This document shows, one piece after another, positions 52,705 through 64,000 of a stretch of DNA of 64,000 nt. The position numbers were made by a program, and so were the translations under genes. The DNA lies in assembly GCF_026625125.1 (NCBI RefSeq), contig NZ_CP113097.1:992001-1056000 (forward strand). The letters are read 5' to 3'. Every line of letters starts with the position of its first letter. Within the stretch, counting starts at the first letter, position 1. The notes under the pieces were generated by a model. It did not search any database. It was not told the origin of the DNA and was given only the letters and a program-made list of their open reading frames with translations. The DNA comes from Pseudomonas putida. GTDB taxonomy: Bacteria > Pseudomonadota > Gammaproteobacteria > Pseudomonadales > Pseudomonadaceae.

Positions 52705-54064
52705 GCCCATGACACTCAGCCAGCTGACCGCAGCGCTGAGCGCTCGCCTGGTCGGCGCCGACGCCAGCTTCAGCGGTGTCAGCATCGACAGCCGCAGCGT
52801 CGGCGCCGGGCAGTTGTTCGTCGCCCTGGTGGGGCCGCGTTTCGACGGCCACGACTACTTGGCCGATGTGCAGGCCAAGGGCGCCGTGGCAGCGCTGGTG
52901 GAGCGTGAAGTGGCCGATGTCGACTTGCCGCAGCTGGTGGTCGCCGACTGCCGTCTGGCCCTTGGCCAGCTCGGAGCGCTGAACCGTGCCGGCTACGACA
53001 AGCCGGTGGTCGCCATCACCGGCTCCAGTGGCAAGACCACGGTCAAAGAGATGCTTGCCTGCATCCTGCGTACCCGTGGTCCTGTTCATGCCACCCGTGG
53101 CAACCTGAACAACGACCTGGGGGCACCGCTGACCCTGCTGGAAATTGCTCCCCAACACAGCGCCGCCGTCATCGAGCTGGGCGCTTCGCGCATTGGCGAG
53201 ATCCGCTACACCGTGGGCCTCACCCAGCCACAGGTAGTCATCATCAACAATGCCGGTACTGCCCACGTCGGCGAGTTCGGCGGGCCAGAGAAGATCGTTG
53301 AAGCCAAGGGCGAGATTCTCGAAGGGCTGGGCGAGGGCGGCACTGCCATCCTCAATCTGGACGACAAGGCCTTTGCCATCTGGAAGGCGCGCGCGGGTGC
53401 CCATAAGGTCATCAGTTTTGCCCGCAGCGACGCCCGCGCCGACTTCCATGCCACTGACATTGGTCGCGACGCGCGGGGTTGCCCGTCGTTCACACTGCAC
53501 GGCGCCGGTGCATCGGTGGCCGTGCAGCTAAACGTGCTCGGTGAGCATAACGTCAGCAACGCCCTGGCCGCTGCTGCCGCCGCGCATGCCGTTGGTCTGA
53601 CCCTGAGCGGCATTGCCGCGGGCCTTAACGCCATGCAGCCGGTCAAGGGCCGTACCGTGGCGCAAATCGCCCCGGGTGGCGTGCGCGTGATCGATGACAG
53701 TTACAACGCAAATCCCACCTCGATGTGCGCGGCCATTGATATACTCGCCGGCTTTTCCGGGCGCACCGTTCTGGTGCTGGGGGATATCGGCGAGCTGGGG
53801 CAGTGGGCGCAAGAAGGTCACCATCAGGTGGGCGATTACGCTCGCGGCAAGGTCGATGCCCTGTACGCAGTGGGTACCAACATGACACATGCGGTCAAGG
53901 CGTTCGGCGCCAATGGCCGTCATTTCGTAACGCAAGCTGAGCTGATCGAGGCCGTTCGCGCCGAAACTGCCAGCAATACCACTATCTTGATCAAGGGCTC
54001 GCGCAGCGCTGCGATGGAAAACGTCGTGGCTGCACTGTGCGGTGCCAGCGGGGAGAAACATTAA
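52697..54064 (+). CDS. murF: UDP-MurNAc-tripeptide:D-Ala-D-Ala ligase MurF
   Basis: The 455-residue ligase shows [27 protein letters not shown], and [13 protein letters not shown]. It adds D-Ala-D-Ala to complete the pentapeptide. I use ATG 52697, eight bases inside murE; the frame is open to 52607 without similarity. mraY starts at its stop (TAATG). Confidence 0.95.
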
Positions 54065-55146
54065 TGCTGCTGCTGTTGGCTGAGTATCTGCAACAGTTCC
54101 ACAAAGGCTTCGCGGTCTTCCAGTACCTGTCCCTGCGTGGGATCCTTGGCGTACTGACCGCGCTGTCGCTGGCGCTGTGGCTGGGCCCGTGGATGATCCG
54201 TACCCTGCAGATCCGCCAGATCGGTCAGGCCGTCCGTAATGACGGCCCGCAATCGCACTTGTCCAAATCCGGCACGCCAACCATGGGTGGTGCCTTGATC
54301 CTGTCCGCCATCGGCATCAGCACCCTGCTGTGGGCGGACCTGTCCAATCGCTATGTGTGGACGGTACTGATCGTCACGCTGCTGTTCGGCGCCATCGGCT
54401 GGGTCGATGACTACCGCAAGGTGATCGAAAAGAACTCGCGCGGCCTGCCTAGCCGCTGGAAGTACTTCTGGCAGTCGGTGTTCGGCCTGACGGCGGCGAT
54501 CTTCCTGTACCAGACGGCTCCCACCACTGTCGAGACCACCCTGATCGTGCCATTCCTCAAGGATGTCACCATCCCGCTGGGCATCGGCTTCGTCATCCTG
54601 ACCTACTTCGTCATCGTCGGCTCCAGCAATGCGGTCAACCTGACCGATGGCCTCGATGGCCTGGCGATCATGCCGACGGTAATGGTCGGTGGTGCGCTGG
54701 GCATCTTCTGCTACCTGTCGGGTAACGTGAAGTTCGCTGAGTACTTGCTCATTCCTTATGTACCGGGCTCGGGTGAACTCATCGTGTTCTGCGGCGCGCT
54801 GATCGGCGCCGGCCTGGGCTTCCTGTGGTTCAACACCTATCCGGCCCAGGTGTTCATGGGCGACGTCGGTGCGCTGGCGCTGGGCGCCGCACTGGGCACC
54901 ATCGCCGTGATCGTGCGCCAGGAAATCGTGCTGTTCATCATGGGCGGCATCTTCGTGATGGAAACCCTGTCGGTGGTGATCCAGGTCGCCTCCTTCAAGC
55001 TGACCGGCAAGCGCGTGTTCCGTATGGCACCGATCCACCACCATTTTGAACTCAAGGGCTGGCCTGAGCCGCGGGTGATTGTCCGTTTCTGGATCATCAC
55101 CGTGATTCTGGTGCTGATCGGCCTTGCAACCCTGAAACTGAGGTAG
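54064..55146 (+). CDS. mraY: Phospho-MurNAc-pentapeptide transferase MraY
   Basis: The 360-residue protein has about ten membrane helices and makes lipid I. Active-site segments are [21 protein letters not shown] and [15 protein letters not shown], with the HHHFE-type motif [13 protein letters not shown] 54064 shares one base with the murF stop. murD follows after six bases. Confidence 0.96.
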   Translation: MLLLLAEYLQQFHKGFAVFQYLSLRGILGVLTALSLALWLGPWMIRTLQIRQIGQAVRNDGPQSHLSKSGTPTMGGALILSAIGISTLLWADLSNRYVWTVLIVTLLFGAIGWVDDYRKVIEKNSRGLPSRWKYFWQSVFGLTAAIFLYQTAPTTVETTLIVPFLKDVTIPLGIGFVILTYFVIVGSSNAVNLTDGLDGLAIMPTVMVGGALGIFCYLSGNVKFAEYLLIPYVPGSGELIVFCGALIGAGLGFLWFNTYPAQVFMGDVGALALGAALGTIAVIVRQEIVLFIMGGIFVMETLSVVIQVASFKLTGKRVFRMAPIHHHFELKGWPEPRVIVRFWIITVILVLIGLATLKLR

Positions 55147-55152
55147 ACGAGC

Positions 55153-56499
55153 GTGTCACTGATCGCTTCCGACCAATTCCGCATCGTTGTCGGCCTCGGC
55201 AAGAGCGGCATGTCCCTGGTTCGCTTCCTGGCGAACCAGGGCATTGCCTTTGCGGTCGCCGACACCCGCGAGCAACCGCCGGAACTGGACACCCTGCGCC
55301 GTGATTACCCGCAGGTGGAAGTACGCTGTGGTGAACTGGACGTGGATTTCCTGTGCCGCGCCAACGAGCTGTACGTGAGCCCCGGCCTGGCGCTGGCCAC
55401 GCCGGCCCTGCAGCAGGCGGCGGCGCGTGGCGTGAAGCTGTCCGGTGACATCGAACTGTTCGCCCGCCATGCCAAGGCGCCGATCGTGGCGATCAGCGGC
55501 TCCAATGCGAAAAGCACGGTGACCACCCTGGTCGGCGAGATGGCCGCCAAGGCCGGCAAGCGCGTGGCCGTCGGCGGCAACCTGGGGACTCCTGCCCTGG
55601 ACCTGCTCAGCGATGACATCGAGCTGTATGTCATGGAACTGTCCAGCTTCCAGCTGGAAACCACCGACCAGCTCAACGCCGAAGTGGCCACCGTGCTGAA
55701 CATCAGCGAAGACCACATGGACCGCTACAGCGGCCTGCCGGCCTATCACCTGGCCAAGCACCGGATATTCCGTGGCGCCCGCCAGGTGGTGGTGAACCGC
55801 CAGGATGCCCTGAGCCGGCCGTTGCCAGTCGAAGGCCGCCCGTGCTGGAGCTTTGGCCTGAATCAGCCGGACTTCAAGGCTTTCGGCCTGCGTGAAGTCG
55901 AGGGTGAGAAGTACCTGGCTTTCGAGTTCCAGGCATTGATGCCGGCCCGTGAGCTGAAAGTGCGTGGTGCCCACAACCAGAGCAACGCACTGGCGGCCCT
56001 TGCCCTGGGGCATGCTGCCGGTCTGCCGTTCGAGCCGATGCTCGAGGCCCTGCGCGAATTCGGCGGCCTGCCTCATCGTTGCCAGTGGGTACGAGCGCGC
56101 AACGGTGTGAACTGGTACGACGATTCCAAAGCGACCAACGTCGGCGCGGCCCTGGCCGCCATCGAAGGCCTGGGCGCGGATATCGACGGCAAGCTTGTGC
56201 TGATCGCCGGTGGCGACGGCAAGGGTGCCGATTTCGCCGCCCTGCGTGAACCGGTGGCGCGCATGTGCCGCGCCGTTGTGCTGCTCGGTCGCGATGCGCA
56301 GCGCTTGGCCGAGGCGCTGGGTGATGCCGTGCCGCAGGTGCGTGTCAAGACGCTGGACGAAGCTGTGCAGCAATGCGCCGAGCTGGCCCTGCCGGGGGAC
56401 GCCGTGTTGCTGTCGCCGGCGTGTGCCAGCCTGGACATGTTCAAGAACTTTGAAGAACGCGGGCGGCTGTTCGCCCAGGCGGCGGGAGAGCTGGCATGA
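55153..56499 (+). CDS. murD: UDP-MurNAc-L-Ala:D-Glu ligase MurD
   Basis: The 448-residue ligase shows GLGKSGMSLVRFLA, the ATP site GSNAKSTVTTLVGE, and MELSSFQLET and WYDDSKATNVGAALAA. It adds D-glutamate. GTG start (MSLIASDQFRIVVGLG) with TAGACGAGC upstream. ftsW starts in its stop. Confidence 0.95.
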   Translation: MSLIASDQFRIVVGLGKSGMSLVRFLANQGIAFAVADTREQPPELDTLRRDYPQVEVRCGELDVDFLCRANELYVSPGLALATPALQQAAARGVKLSGDIELFARHAKAPIVAISGSNAKSTVTTLVGEMAAKAGKRVAVGGNLGTPALDLLSDDIELYVMELSSFQLETTDQLNAEVATVLNISEDHMDRYSGLPAYHLAKHRIFRGARQVVVNRQDALSRPLPVEGRPCWSFGLNQPDFKAFGLREVEGEKYLAFEFQALMPARELKVRGAHNQSNALAALALGHAAGLPFEPMLEALREFGGLPHRCQWVRARNGVNWYDDSKATNVGAALAAIEGLGADIDGKLVLIAGGDGKGADFAALREPVARMCRAVVLLGRDAQRLAEALGDAVPQVRVKTLDEAVQQCAELALPGDAVLLSPACASLDMFKNFEERGRLFAQAAGELA

Positions 56500-57710
56500 T
56501 CTTCGGCATCCTCAAGCCGTACCCGTCGCCGCTGGTCAGTGGCCGTGGCATCGACCTCGACTTCGCCTTCCTCGCCGGCTGCCTGGCGCTGCTGGGCCTG
56601 GGCCTGGTGATGATCACGTCGGCCTCGTCGGAAGTGGCCGCAGCACAGTCAGGTAACCCGCTGTACCACATGTACCGCCATCTGGTTTACGTGGCCATTG
56701 GCTTGGTCGCCTGTGGTGCGACGCTGCTGGTACCGATCGCCACATGGCAGCGCATGGGCTTCATGATGCTGGTGGGCGCCTTTGGCCTGCTGGTACTGGT
56801 GCTGGTGCCTGGCATCGGTCGTGAGGTGAACGGCTCGATGCGCTGGATCGGCTTCAGCTTCTTCAACGTCCAGCCTTCGGAGATCGCCAAGGTCTTCGTG
56901 GTCATTTATCTCGCCGGCTACCTGGTACGTCGGCAGACCGAAGTACGCGAAAGCTGGATGGGCTTTTTCAAACCGTTCATCGTGCTGCTGCCAATGGCCG
57001 GCCTGCTGCTGATGGAGCCGGACTTCGGTGCCACCGTGGTCATGATGGGCGCTGCTGCGGCCATGCTGTTCCTCGGCGGCGTAGGGTTGTTCCGCTTCAG
57101 CCTGATGGTGGCGCTGGCGGTGGTCGCCGTATTCGTACTGGTGCAGGCGCAGCCGTACCGGATGGCCCGCCTGATCACCTTTACCGACCCCTGGTCCGAC
57201 CAGTTCGGCTCTGGCTACCAGTTGACCCAGGCACTGATCGCTTTCGGCCGCGGCGAGTGGCTGGGCGTAGGGCTGGGCAACAGTGTGCAAAAGCAGTTCT
57301 ACCTGCCTGAGGCGCACACTGACTTCGTGTTCTCGGTACTGGCCGAGGAGTTGGGCGTGGTCGGTTCGCTGGTGACCATCGCGCTGTTCGTGTTCGTGAC
57401 CGTGCGTGCCCTCTACATTGGCCTGTGGGCCGAAAAGGCCAAGCAGTACTTTGCCGCCTATATGGCATTTGGTCTGGCATTCCTGTGGATTGGCCAGTTC
57501 CTGATCAACATTGGCGTGAACGTCGGCTTGCTGCCGACCAAGGGCCTGACCTTGCCTTTCCTCAGTTACGGGGGCAGTTCCCTGGTGATCTGCTGTGCCT
57601 GCGTCGGTCTGTTGCTGCGTATCGAATGGGAAAGCCGCACGCATTTGGGCAGCGAGGAGCACGAATTCAGCGAAAGCGATTTTGCCGAGGAGACCAGTCA
57701 TGGCCGCTGA
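56496..57710 (+). CDS. ftsW: Peptidoglycan glycosyltransferase FtsW
   Basis: The 404-residue SEDS protein has ten membrane segments; NVQPSEIAKVF (with the catalytic-type Asp later in the periplasmic loop), EPDFGATVVM, and LPFLSYGGSSLVI are the family motifs. It polymerises septal glycan with FtsI. It starts in the murD stop and overlaps murG by eleven bases. Confidence 0.95.
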   Translation: MIFGILKPYPSPLVSGRGIDLDFAFLAGCLALLGLGLVMITSASSEVAAAQSGNPLYHMYRHLVYVAIGLVACGATLLVPIATWQRMGFMMLVGAFGLLVLVLVPGIGREVNGSMRWIGFSFFNVQPSEIAKVFVVIYLAGYLVRRQTEVRESWMGFFKPFIVLLPMAGLLLMEPDFGATVVMMGAAAAMLFLGGVGLFRFSLMVALAVVAVFVLVQAQPYRMARLITFTDPWSDQFGSGYQLTQALIAFGRGEWLGVGLGNSVQKQFYLPEAHTDFVFSVLAEELGVVGSLVTIALFVFVTVRALYIGLWAEKAKQYFAAYMAFGLAFLWIGQFLINIGVNVGLLPTKGLTLPFLSYGGSSLVICCACVGLLLRIEWESRTHLGSEEHEFSESDFAEETSHGR

Positions 57711-58771
57711 CGGCAAAAACGTACTGATCATGGCGGGCGGCACTGGGGGCCATGTGTTCCCGGCCCTGGCGTGCGCACGTGAGTTCCAGGCGCGCGGCTA
57801 TACCGTGCACTGGCTGGGCACCCCCCGTGGCATCGAGAATGAACTGGTCCCTCAGGCCGGCTTGTCGCTGCACCAGATCCAGGTCAGCGGTTTGCGTGGC
57901 AAGGGCAAGCTGTCGCTGCTCAAGGCGCCGTTCACCCTGGTCAAGGCCGTGCTTCAGGCGCGGCGTATCATTGGCCAGCTCAAGCCGGTCTGCGTGATCG
58001 GCTTCGGTGGCTATGTGACCGGCCCTGGCGGCGTCGCCGCGCGCCTGTGCGGTGTGCCGCTGGTGATTCACGAACAGAACGCCCGCGCCGGTACCGCCAA
58101 TCGCTTGCTGGTGCCGTTGTCGGCACGCGTTTGCGAGGCTTTCCCAGGCACCTTCGAAGCAGGCGGCAAGCTGCGTACCACCGGCAACCCGGTGCGCCCC
58201 GAGCTGTTCATGGACGCGCAGCGTGCGCCCTTGGGCGAGCGCCGTGCCCGTCTGCTGGTCATGGGTGGCAGCCTGGGTGCGGAACCATTGAACAAATTGT
58301 TGCCTAAGGCCCTGTCCGAGGTGCCCGCTGACCTGCGGCCCGAGGTGTTCCATCAGGCCGGCAAGCACCACGCGCCGATCACCGCCGAGCGCTATCAAGA
58401 AGCGGGTGTCGAGGCTCAGGTAGAGCCGTTCATCAAGGACATGGCCCACGCCTACGGCTGGGCTGACCTGGTGGTGTGCCGGGCCGGTGCCCTGACCGTC
58501 AGCGAGCTCGCGGCGGCCGGCCTGCCTTCGATGCTGGTGCCTTTGCCCCATGCCATCGACGACCACCAGACCCATAACGCCCAATATCTGGCTCGGGAAG
58601 GCGCTGCCTTCCTCATGCCACAAGCGACAACTGGCGCAGCGCAACTCGCTGAACGCCTGAACGAGGTGCTGATGCAACCCGAGAAACTCAACACCATGGC
58701 ACGCACCGCAAGGAGCCTTGCCAAACCATCCGCAACCAGCACCGTGGTCGATATCTGCCTGGAGGTGGTCC

Positions 58772-58779
<8 letters not shown>
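57700..58779 (+). CDS. murG: UDP-GlcNAc--MurNAc-(pentapeptide) lipid transferase MurG
   Basis: The 359-residue glycosyltransferase makes lipid II. It shows [41 protein letters not shown] and [21 protein letters not shown] use ATG 57700 (MAADGKNVL) with CCGAGGAG upstream; the frame to 57595 lies inside ftsW. murC overlaps its end by eight bases. Confidence 0.96.
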
Positions 58780-61173
<2,394 letters not shown>

Positions 61174-61177
61174 AACC

Positions 61178-62047
61178 ATGCAAGGCGCAATGATACGTCA
61201 GCAGCAACCCGTTACCGGCCGTAGCAAGCCGGTGCCGCGTGGTGCCAGCCGACTGGTGGCCGACGAGCCCGTATCGGCGCGCCTGCCGCGGCCCAGCCTG
61301 GGCGGCCTCAAGCGCCTGCTGTGGCCGGTGTTGCTGGTGGCCGCAGGCTTTGGCGCCTACGAGGGCGCCATTCGCCTGATGCCGTACGCCGACCGGCCGA
61401 TCACCAAGATCGACGTGCAGGGCGACCTCAGTTACATCAGCCAACAGTCGGTGCAGCAGCGGATCGCGCCATACGTGGCAGCGAGCTTCTTCAGCGTCGA
61501 CCTCCCAGCGATGCGAGCCGAGCTCGAGCAGATGCCATGGATCGCCCACGCCGAAGTACGCCGGGTTTGGCCGGACGAGGTGGTGATTCGCCTGGAAGAA
61601 CAGCTGCCGGTCGCACGCTGGGGGGAGGAAGCCTTGCTCAACAACCAGGGCCAGGCCTTCACCCCGCGCGAGCTGGCCAACTATGAGCATCTGCCGCAGT
61701 TGGCCGGGCCGCAGCGTGCCCAGCAGCAAGTCATGCAGCAGTATCAGGTATTGAGCCAGATGCTGCGCCCCCTGGGCTTTTCCATCGCTCGCCTGGAGCT
61801 GCGCGAGCGTGGCAGCTGGTTCCTGACCACCGGTGCGGGCAGCACCGGGCAGGGCGTCGAGCTGCTGCTGGGGCGCGATCATCTGGTGGAGAAAATGCGC
61901 CGTTTCATTGCCATTTACGACAAGACACTCAAAGAGCAGATCACCAACATTGCCCGCATTGATCTGCGTTATGCCAACGGACTTGCCGTTGGTTGGCGGG
62001 AACCGAACGCACCGACGACGGCCCAACCCGCCGTTGCGAAGAATTAG
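61178..62047 (+). CDS. ftsQ: Cell division protein FtsQ
   Basis: The 289-residue bitopic protein has a basic cytoplasmic tail, one helix ([19 protein letters not shown], about 47-65), a POTRA domain ([20 protein letters not shown]) and the FtsQ beta domain. It links FtsL/FtsB to the ring. ATG 61178 begins [14 protein letters not shown] at 61190 is an alternative. Confidence 0.93.
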   Translation: MQGAMIRQQQPVTGRSKPVPRGASRLVADEPVSARLPRPSLGGLKRLLWPVLLVAAGFGAYEGAIRLMPYADRPITKIDVQGDLSYISQQSVQQRIAPYVAASFFSVDLPAMRAELEQMPWIAHAEVRRVWPDEVVIRLEEQLPVARWGEEALLNNQGQAFTPRELANYEHLPQLAGPQRAQQQVMQQYQVLSQMLRPLGFSIARLELRERGSWFLTTGAGSTGQGVELLLGRDHLVEKMRRFIAIYDKTLKEQITNIARIDLRYANGLAVGWREPNAPTTAQPAVAKN

Positions 62048-62061
62048 AGAGAGGCAGGACC

Positions 62062-63318
62062 ATGGCAAACGCGCATAGCGGCAAAATGATCGTCGGGCTG
62101 GACATTGGCACCTCCAAGGTGGTGGCGCTGGTGGGTGAAGTTGGCGAAGACGGTACCCTGGAGATCGTCGGGATCGGTACTCACCCTTCCCGCGGCCTGA
62201 AGAAGGGCGTGGTGGTGAACATCGAATCCACCGTGCAGTCGATCCAGCGCGCAGTGGAAGAAGCTCAGCTGATGGCTGGTTGCCGCATCCACTCGGCGTT
62301 CGTCGGTGTGGCCGGTAACCATATCCGCAGCCTGAACTCCCACGGCATCGTCGCCATCCGCGACCGCGAGGTCAGCCTTGCCGACCTCGAGCGTGTGCTG
62401 GACGCTGCACAGGCCGTGGCCATTCCGGCTGACCAGCGCGTGCTGCACACCCTGCCGCAGGACTACGTGATCGATAACCAGGAAGGCGTGCGAGAGCCGC
62501 TGGGCATGTCGGGTGTGCGCCTGGAAGCCAAGGTTCACGTGGTCACCTGCGCGGTCAACGCGGCGCAGAACATCGAAAAATGTGTGCGCCGTTGTGGCCT
62601 GGAAATCGACGACATCATCCTCGAGCAACTGGCCTCGGCCTACTCGGTGCTGACCGACGATGAGAAAGAGCTCGGCGTGTGCCTGGTGGACATCGGTGGC
62701 GGCACCACCGACATCGCCATCTTCACCGAAGGTGCGATCCGCCATACGGCGGTCATCCCGATTGCCGGCGACCAGGTCACCAACGACATCGCCATGGCCC
62801 TGCGTACCCCCACCCAGTACGCCGAAGAAATCAAGATCCGTTACGCCTGCGCCCTGGCCAAACTGGCCGGCGCCGGCGAGACCATCAAGGTGCCGAGCGT
62901 GGGCGACCGCCCGCCGCGCGAACTGTCGCGCCAGGCCTTGGCTGAAGTCGTGGAGCCTCGTTACGACGAGCTTTTCACGCTGATCCAGGCCGAGCTGCGC
63001 CGCAGCGGCTACGAGGACCTGGTGCCGGCCGGCATCGTCCTCACCGGCGGCACCGCCAAGATGGAAGGCGCCGTAGAGCTGGCAGAAGAAATTTTCCACA
63101 TGCCGGTACGCCTGGGCGTACCGCACAGCGTTCGGGGGCTGAGCGACGTGGTGCGCAACCCGATCTATTCCACCGGCGTGGGCTTGCTCGCGTACGGCCT
63201 GCAAAAGCAGTCCGAAGACCTGCCCCTGACCGGTAACAGCAGCAGCAACAGCTATGGCGATGAACCGAAGGCCCCAGTGCTTGAGCGCTTCAAGCGGTGG
63301 GTTCAGGGCAACTTCTAA
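62062..63318 (+). CDS. ftsA: Cell division protein FtsA
   Basis: The 418-residue actin-like protein tethers FtsZ to the membrane. It shows VGLDIGTSKVVALVGE (phosphate 1), DIGGGTTDIAIFTEGA (phosphate 2), LTGGTAKMEG and the C-terminal amphipathic tail LERFKRWVQGNF. I use ATG 62062 with AGAGAGGCAGG upstream. ftsZ follows after 55 bases. Confidence 0.95.
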   Translation: MANAHSGKMIVGLDIGTSKVVALVGEVGEDGTLEIVGIGTHPSRGLKKGVVVNIESTVQSIQRAVEEAQLMAGCRIHSAFVGVAGNHIRSLNSHGIVAIRDREVSLADLERVLDAAQAVAIPADQRVLHTLPQDYVIDNQEGVREPLGMSGVRLEAKVHVVTCAVNAAQNIEKCVRRCGLEIDDIILEQLASAYSVLTDDEKELGVCLVDIGGGTTDIAIFTEGAIRHTAVIPIAGDQVTNDIAMALRTPTQYAEEIKIRYACALAKLAGAGETIKVPSVGDRPPRELSRQALAEVVEPRYDELFTLIQAELRRSGYEDLVPAGIVLTGGTAKMEGAVELAEEIFHMPVRLGVPHSVRGLSDVVRNPIYSTGVGLLAYGLQKQSEDLPLTGNSSSNSYGDEPKAPVLERFKRWVQGNF

Positions 63319-63373
63319 GTTTCAAAGCAGTAGTGGTAGGCGCGACAACTAGAGAACTGAAAGGAGAGGGAAA

Positions 63374-64000
63374 ATGTTCGAGCTCGTAGACAACGTCCCG
63401 CAAAGCCCGGTCATCAAAGTGATCGGTGTCGGCGGTGGCGGCGGCAACGCCGTCAACCACATGGTCAAGAGCAGCATCGAAGGTGTGGAGTTCATCTGCG
63501 CCAACACCGATGCTCAGGCGCTGAAAAACATCGGCGCGCGCACCATCCTGCAATTGGGTACCGGGGTCACCAAGGGCCTGGGTGCCGGTGCCAATCCGGA
63601 AGTCGGCCGTCAGGCTGCGCTGGAAGACCGTGAGCGCATCGCCGAGGTGCTGCAGGGCACCAACATGGTGTTCATCACCACCGGCATGGGCGGCGGTACC
63701 GGTACCGGTGCGGCGCCGATCATCGCCGAAGTGGCGAAGGAAATGGGCATTCTCACGGTTGCCGTGGTGACCCGTCCGTTCCCGTTCGAAGGTCGCAAAC
63801 GTATGCAGATCGCCGATGAAGGCATCCGCATGCTGGCCGAGAGCGTCGACTCGCTGATCACTATTCCCAACGAGAAGCTGCTGACCATCCTGGGCAAGGA
63901 TGCCAGCCTGCTGTCCGCCTTTGCCAAGGCTGACGATGTACTGGCCGGTGCCGTTCGCGGTATTTCCGACATCATCAAGCGCCCTGGCATGATCAACGTC
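63374..64000 (+). CDS. ftsZ: Cell division GTPase FtsZ (partial)
   Basis: The first 209 codons are present; the gene runs off the window end. It shows [17 protein letters not shown], the tubulin signature [10 protein letters not shown] (about 107-116) and [19 protein letters not shown] 63374 is preceded by AAAGGAGAGGG. It is the last gene of the division and wall cluster here. Confidence 0.97.
   Translation, partial: MFELVDNVPQSPVIKVIGVGGGGGNAVNHMVKSSIEGVEFICANTDAQALKNIGARTILQLGTGVTKGLGAGANPEVGRQAALEDRERIAEVLQGTNMVFITTGMGGGTGTGAAPIIAEVAKEMGILTVAVVTRPFPFEGRKRMQIADEGIRMLAESVDSLITIPNEKLLTILGKDASLLSAFAKADDVLAGAVRGISDIIKRPGMINV

Overview
The window is chromosomal DNA from a fluorescent Pseudomonas, most likely of the P. 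putida group. The gene order rplM-rpsI-petABC-sspAB-(BON lipoprotein, SIS protein, YraN, LpoA)-rsmI-rnpB-mraZ-dcw is typical of the genus. The methionine gamma-lyase keeps the residue numbering of the P. putida enzyme (Cys116, Lys211), and its divergent Lrp-type neighbour matches MdeR. REP palindromes of the GCCGGC...GCCGGC type lie in several gaps. Species assignment rests on recalled family knowledge; no search was run.

Layout. 1-4369 is an AT-richer accessory start: a small exported protein, an unknown protein, and a MacB-like ABC ATPase and permease, followed by remnants of an outer-membrane TolC-like factor and of a membrane-fusion protein joined across a deletion. 4440-9419 holds yaaA, a degenerate polysaccharide deacetylase, a PIN-PhoH ATPase and moaCDE. 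9420-9915 is a REP-rich tandem duplication. 9916-18820 holds rhlB, an esterase, the sigma54-type aapJQMP amino-acid importer, algW and a Nif3-like gene.

19045-28190 is the most mosaic part. cysD and cysNC are separated by a four-helix-bundle (S23/Avd-like) gene bracketed by inverted repeats. A group II intron sits exactly behind the cysNC terminator. Then comes a minus-strand bacteriocin locus: an S-type pyocin/colicin DNase, its immunity gene, a degenerate second nuclease tail, a second immunity gene and a coupled small lipoprotein. 28274-37063 holds mdeR/mdeA, an unknown gene, a ZapG/YhcB protein, a hydrolase, trpS, zapE, a GlxA-type regulator between two large hairpins, and a Tas-like aldo-keto reductase.

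37321-47488 is housekeeping: ribosomal proteins L13/S9, the cytochrome bc1 complex, the stringent starvation proteins, an envelope lipoprotein set with LpoA, rsmI and the RNase P RNA. 47795-64000 is the division and cell wall cluster mraZ-rsmH-ftsL-ftsI-murE-murF-mraY-murD-ftsW-murG-murC-ddlB-ftsQ-ftsA-ftsZ. Nearly every start overlaps the preceding stop, and a promoter followed by MraZ boxes lies in front. ftsZ runs off the window end.

The least conventional material is the decayed exporter operon with its putative secreted passenger, the repeat-bracketed four-helix-bundle cassette and the associated CAAGCTGCAAG hairpin family, and the bacteriocin locus with an orphan immunity gene, a broken nuclease tail and a coupled lipoprotein.
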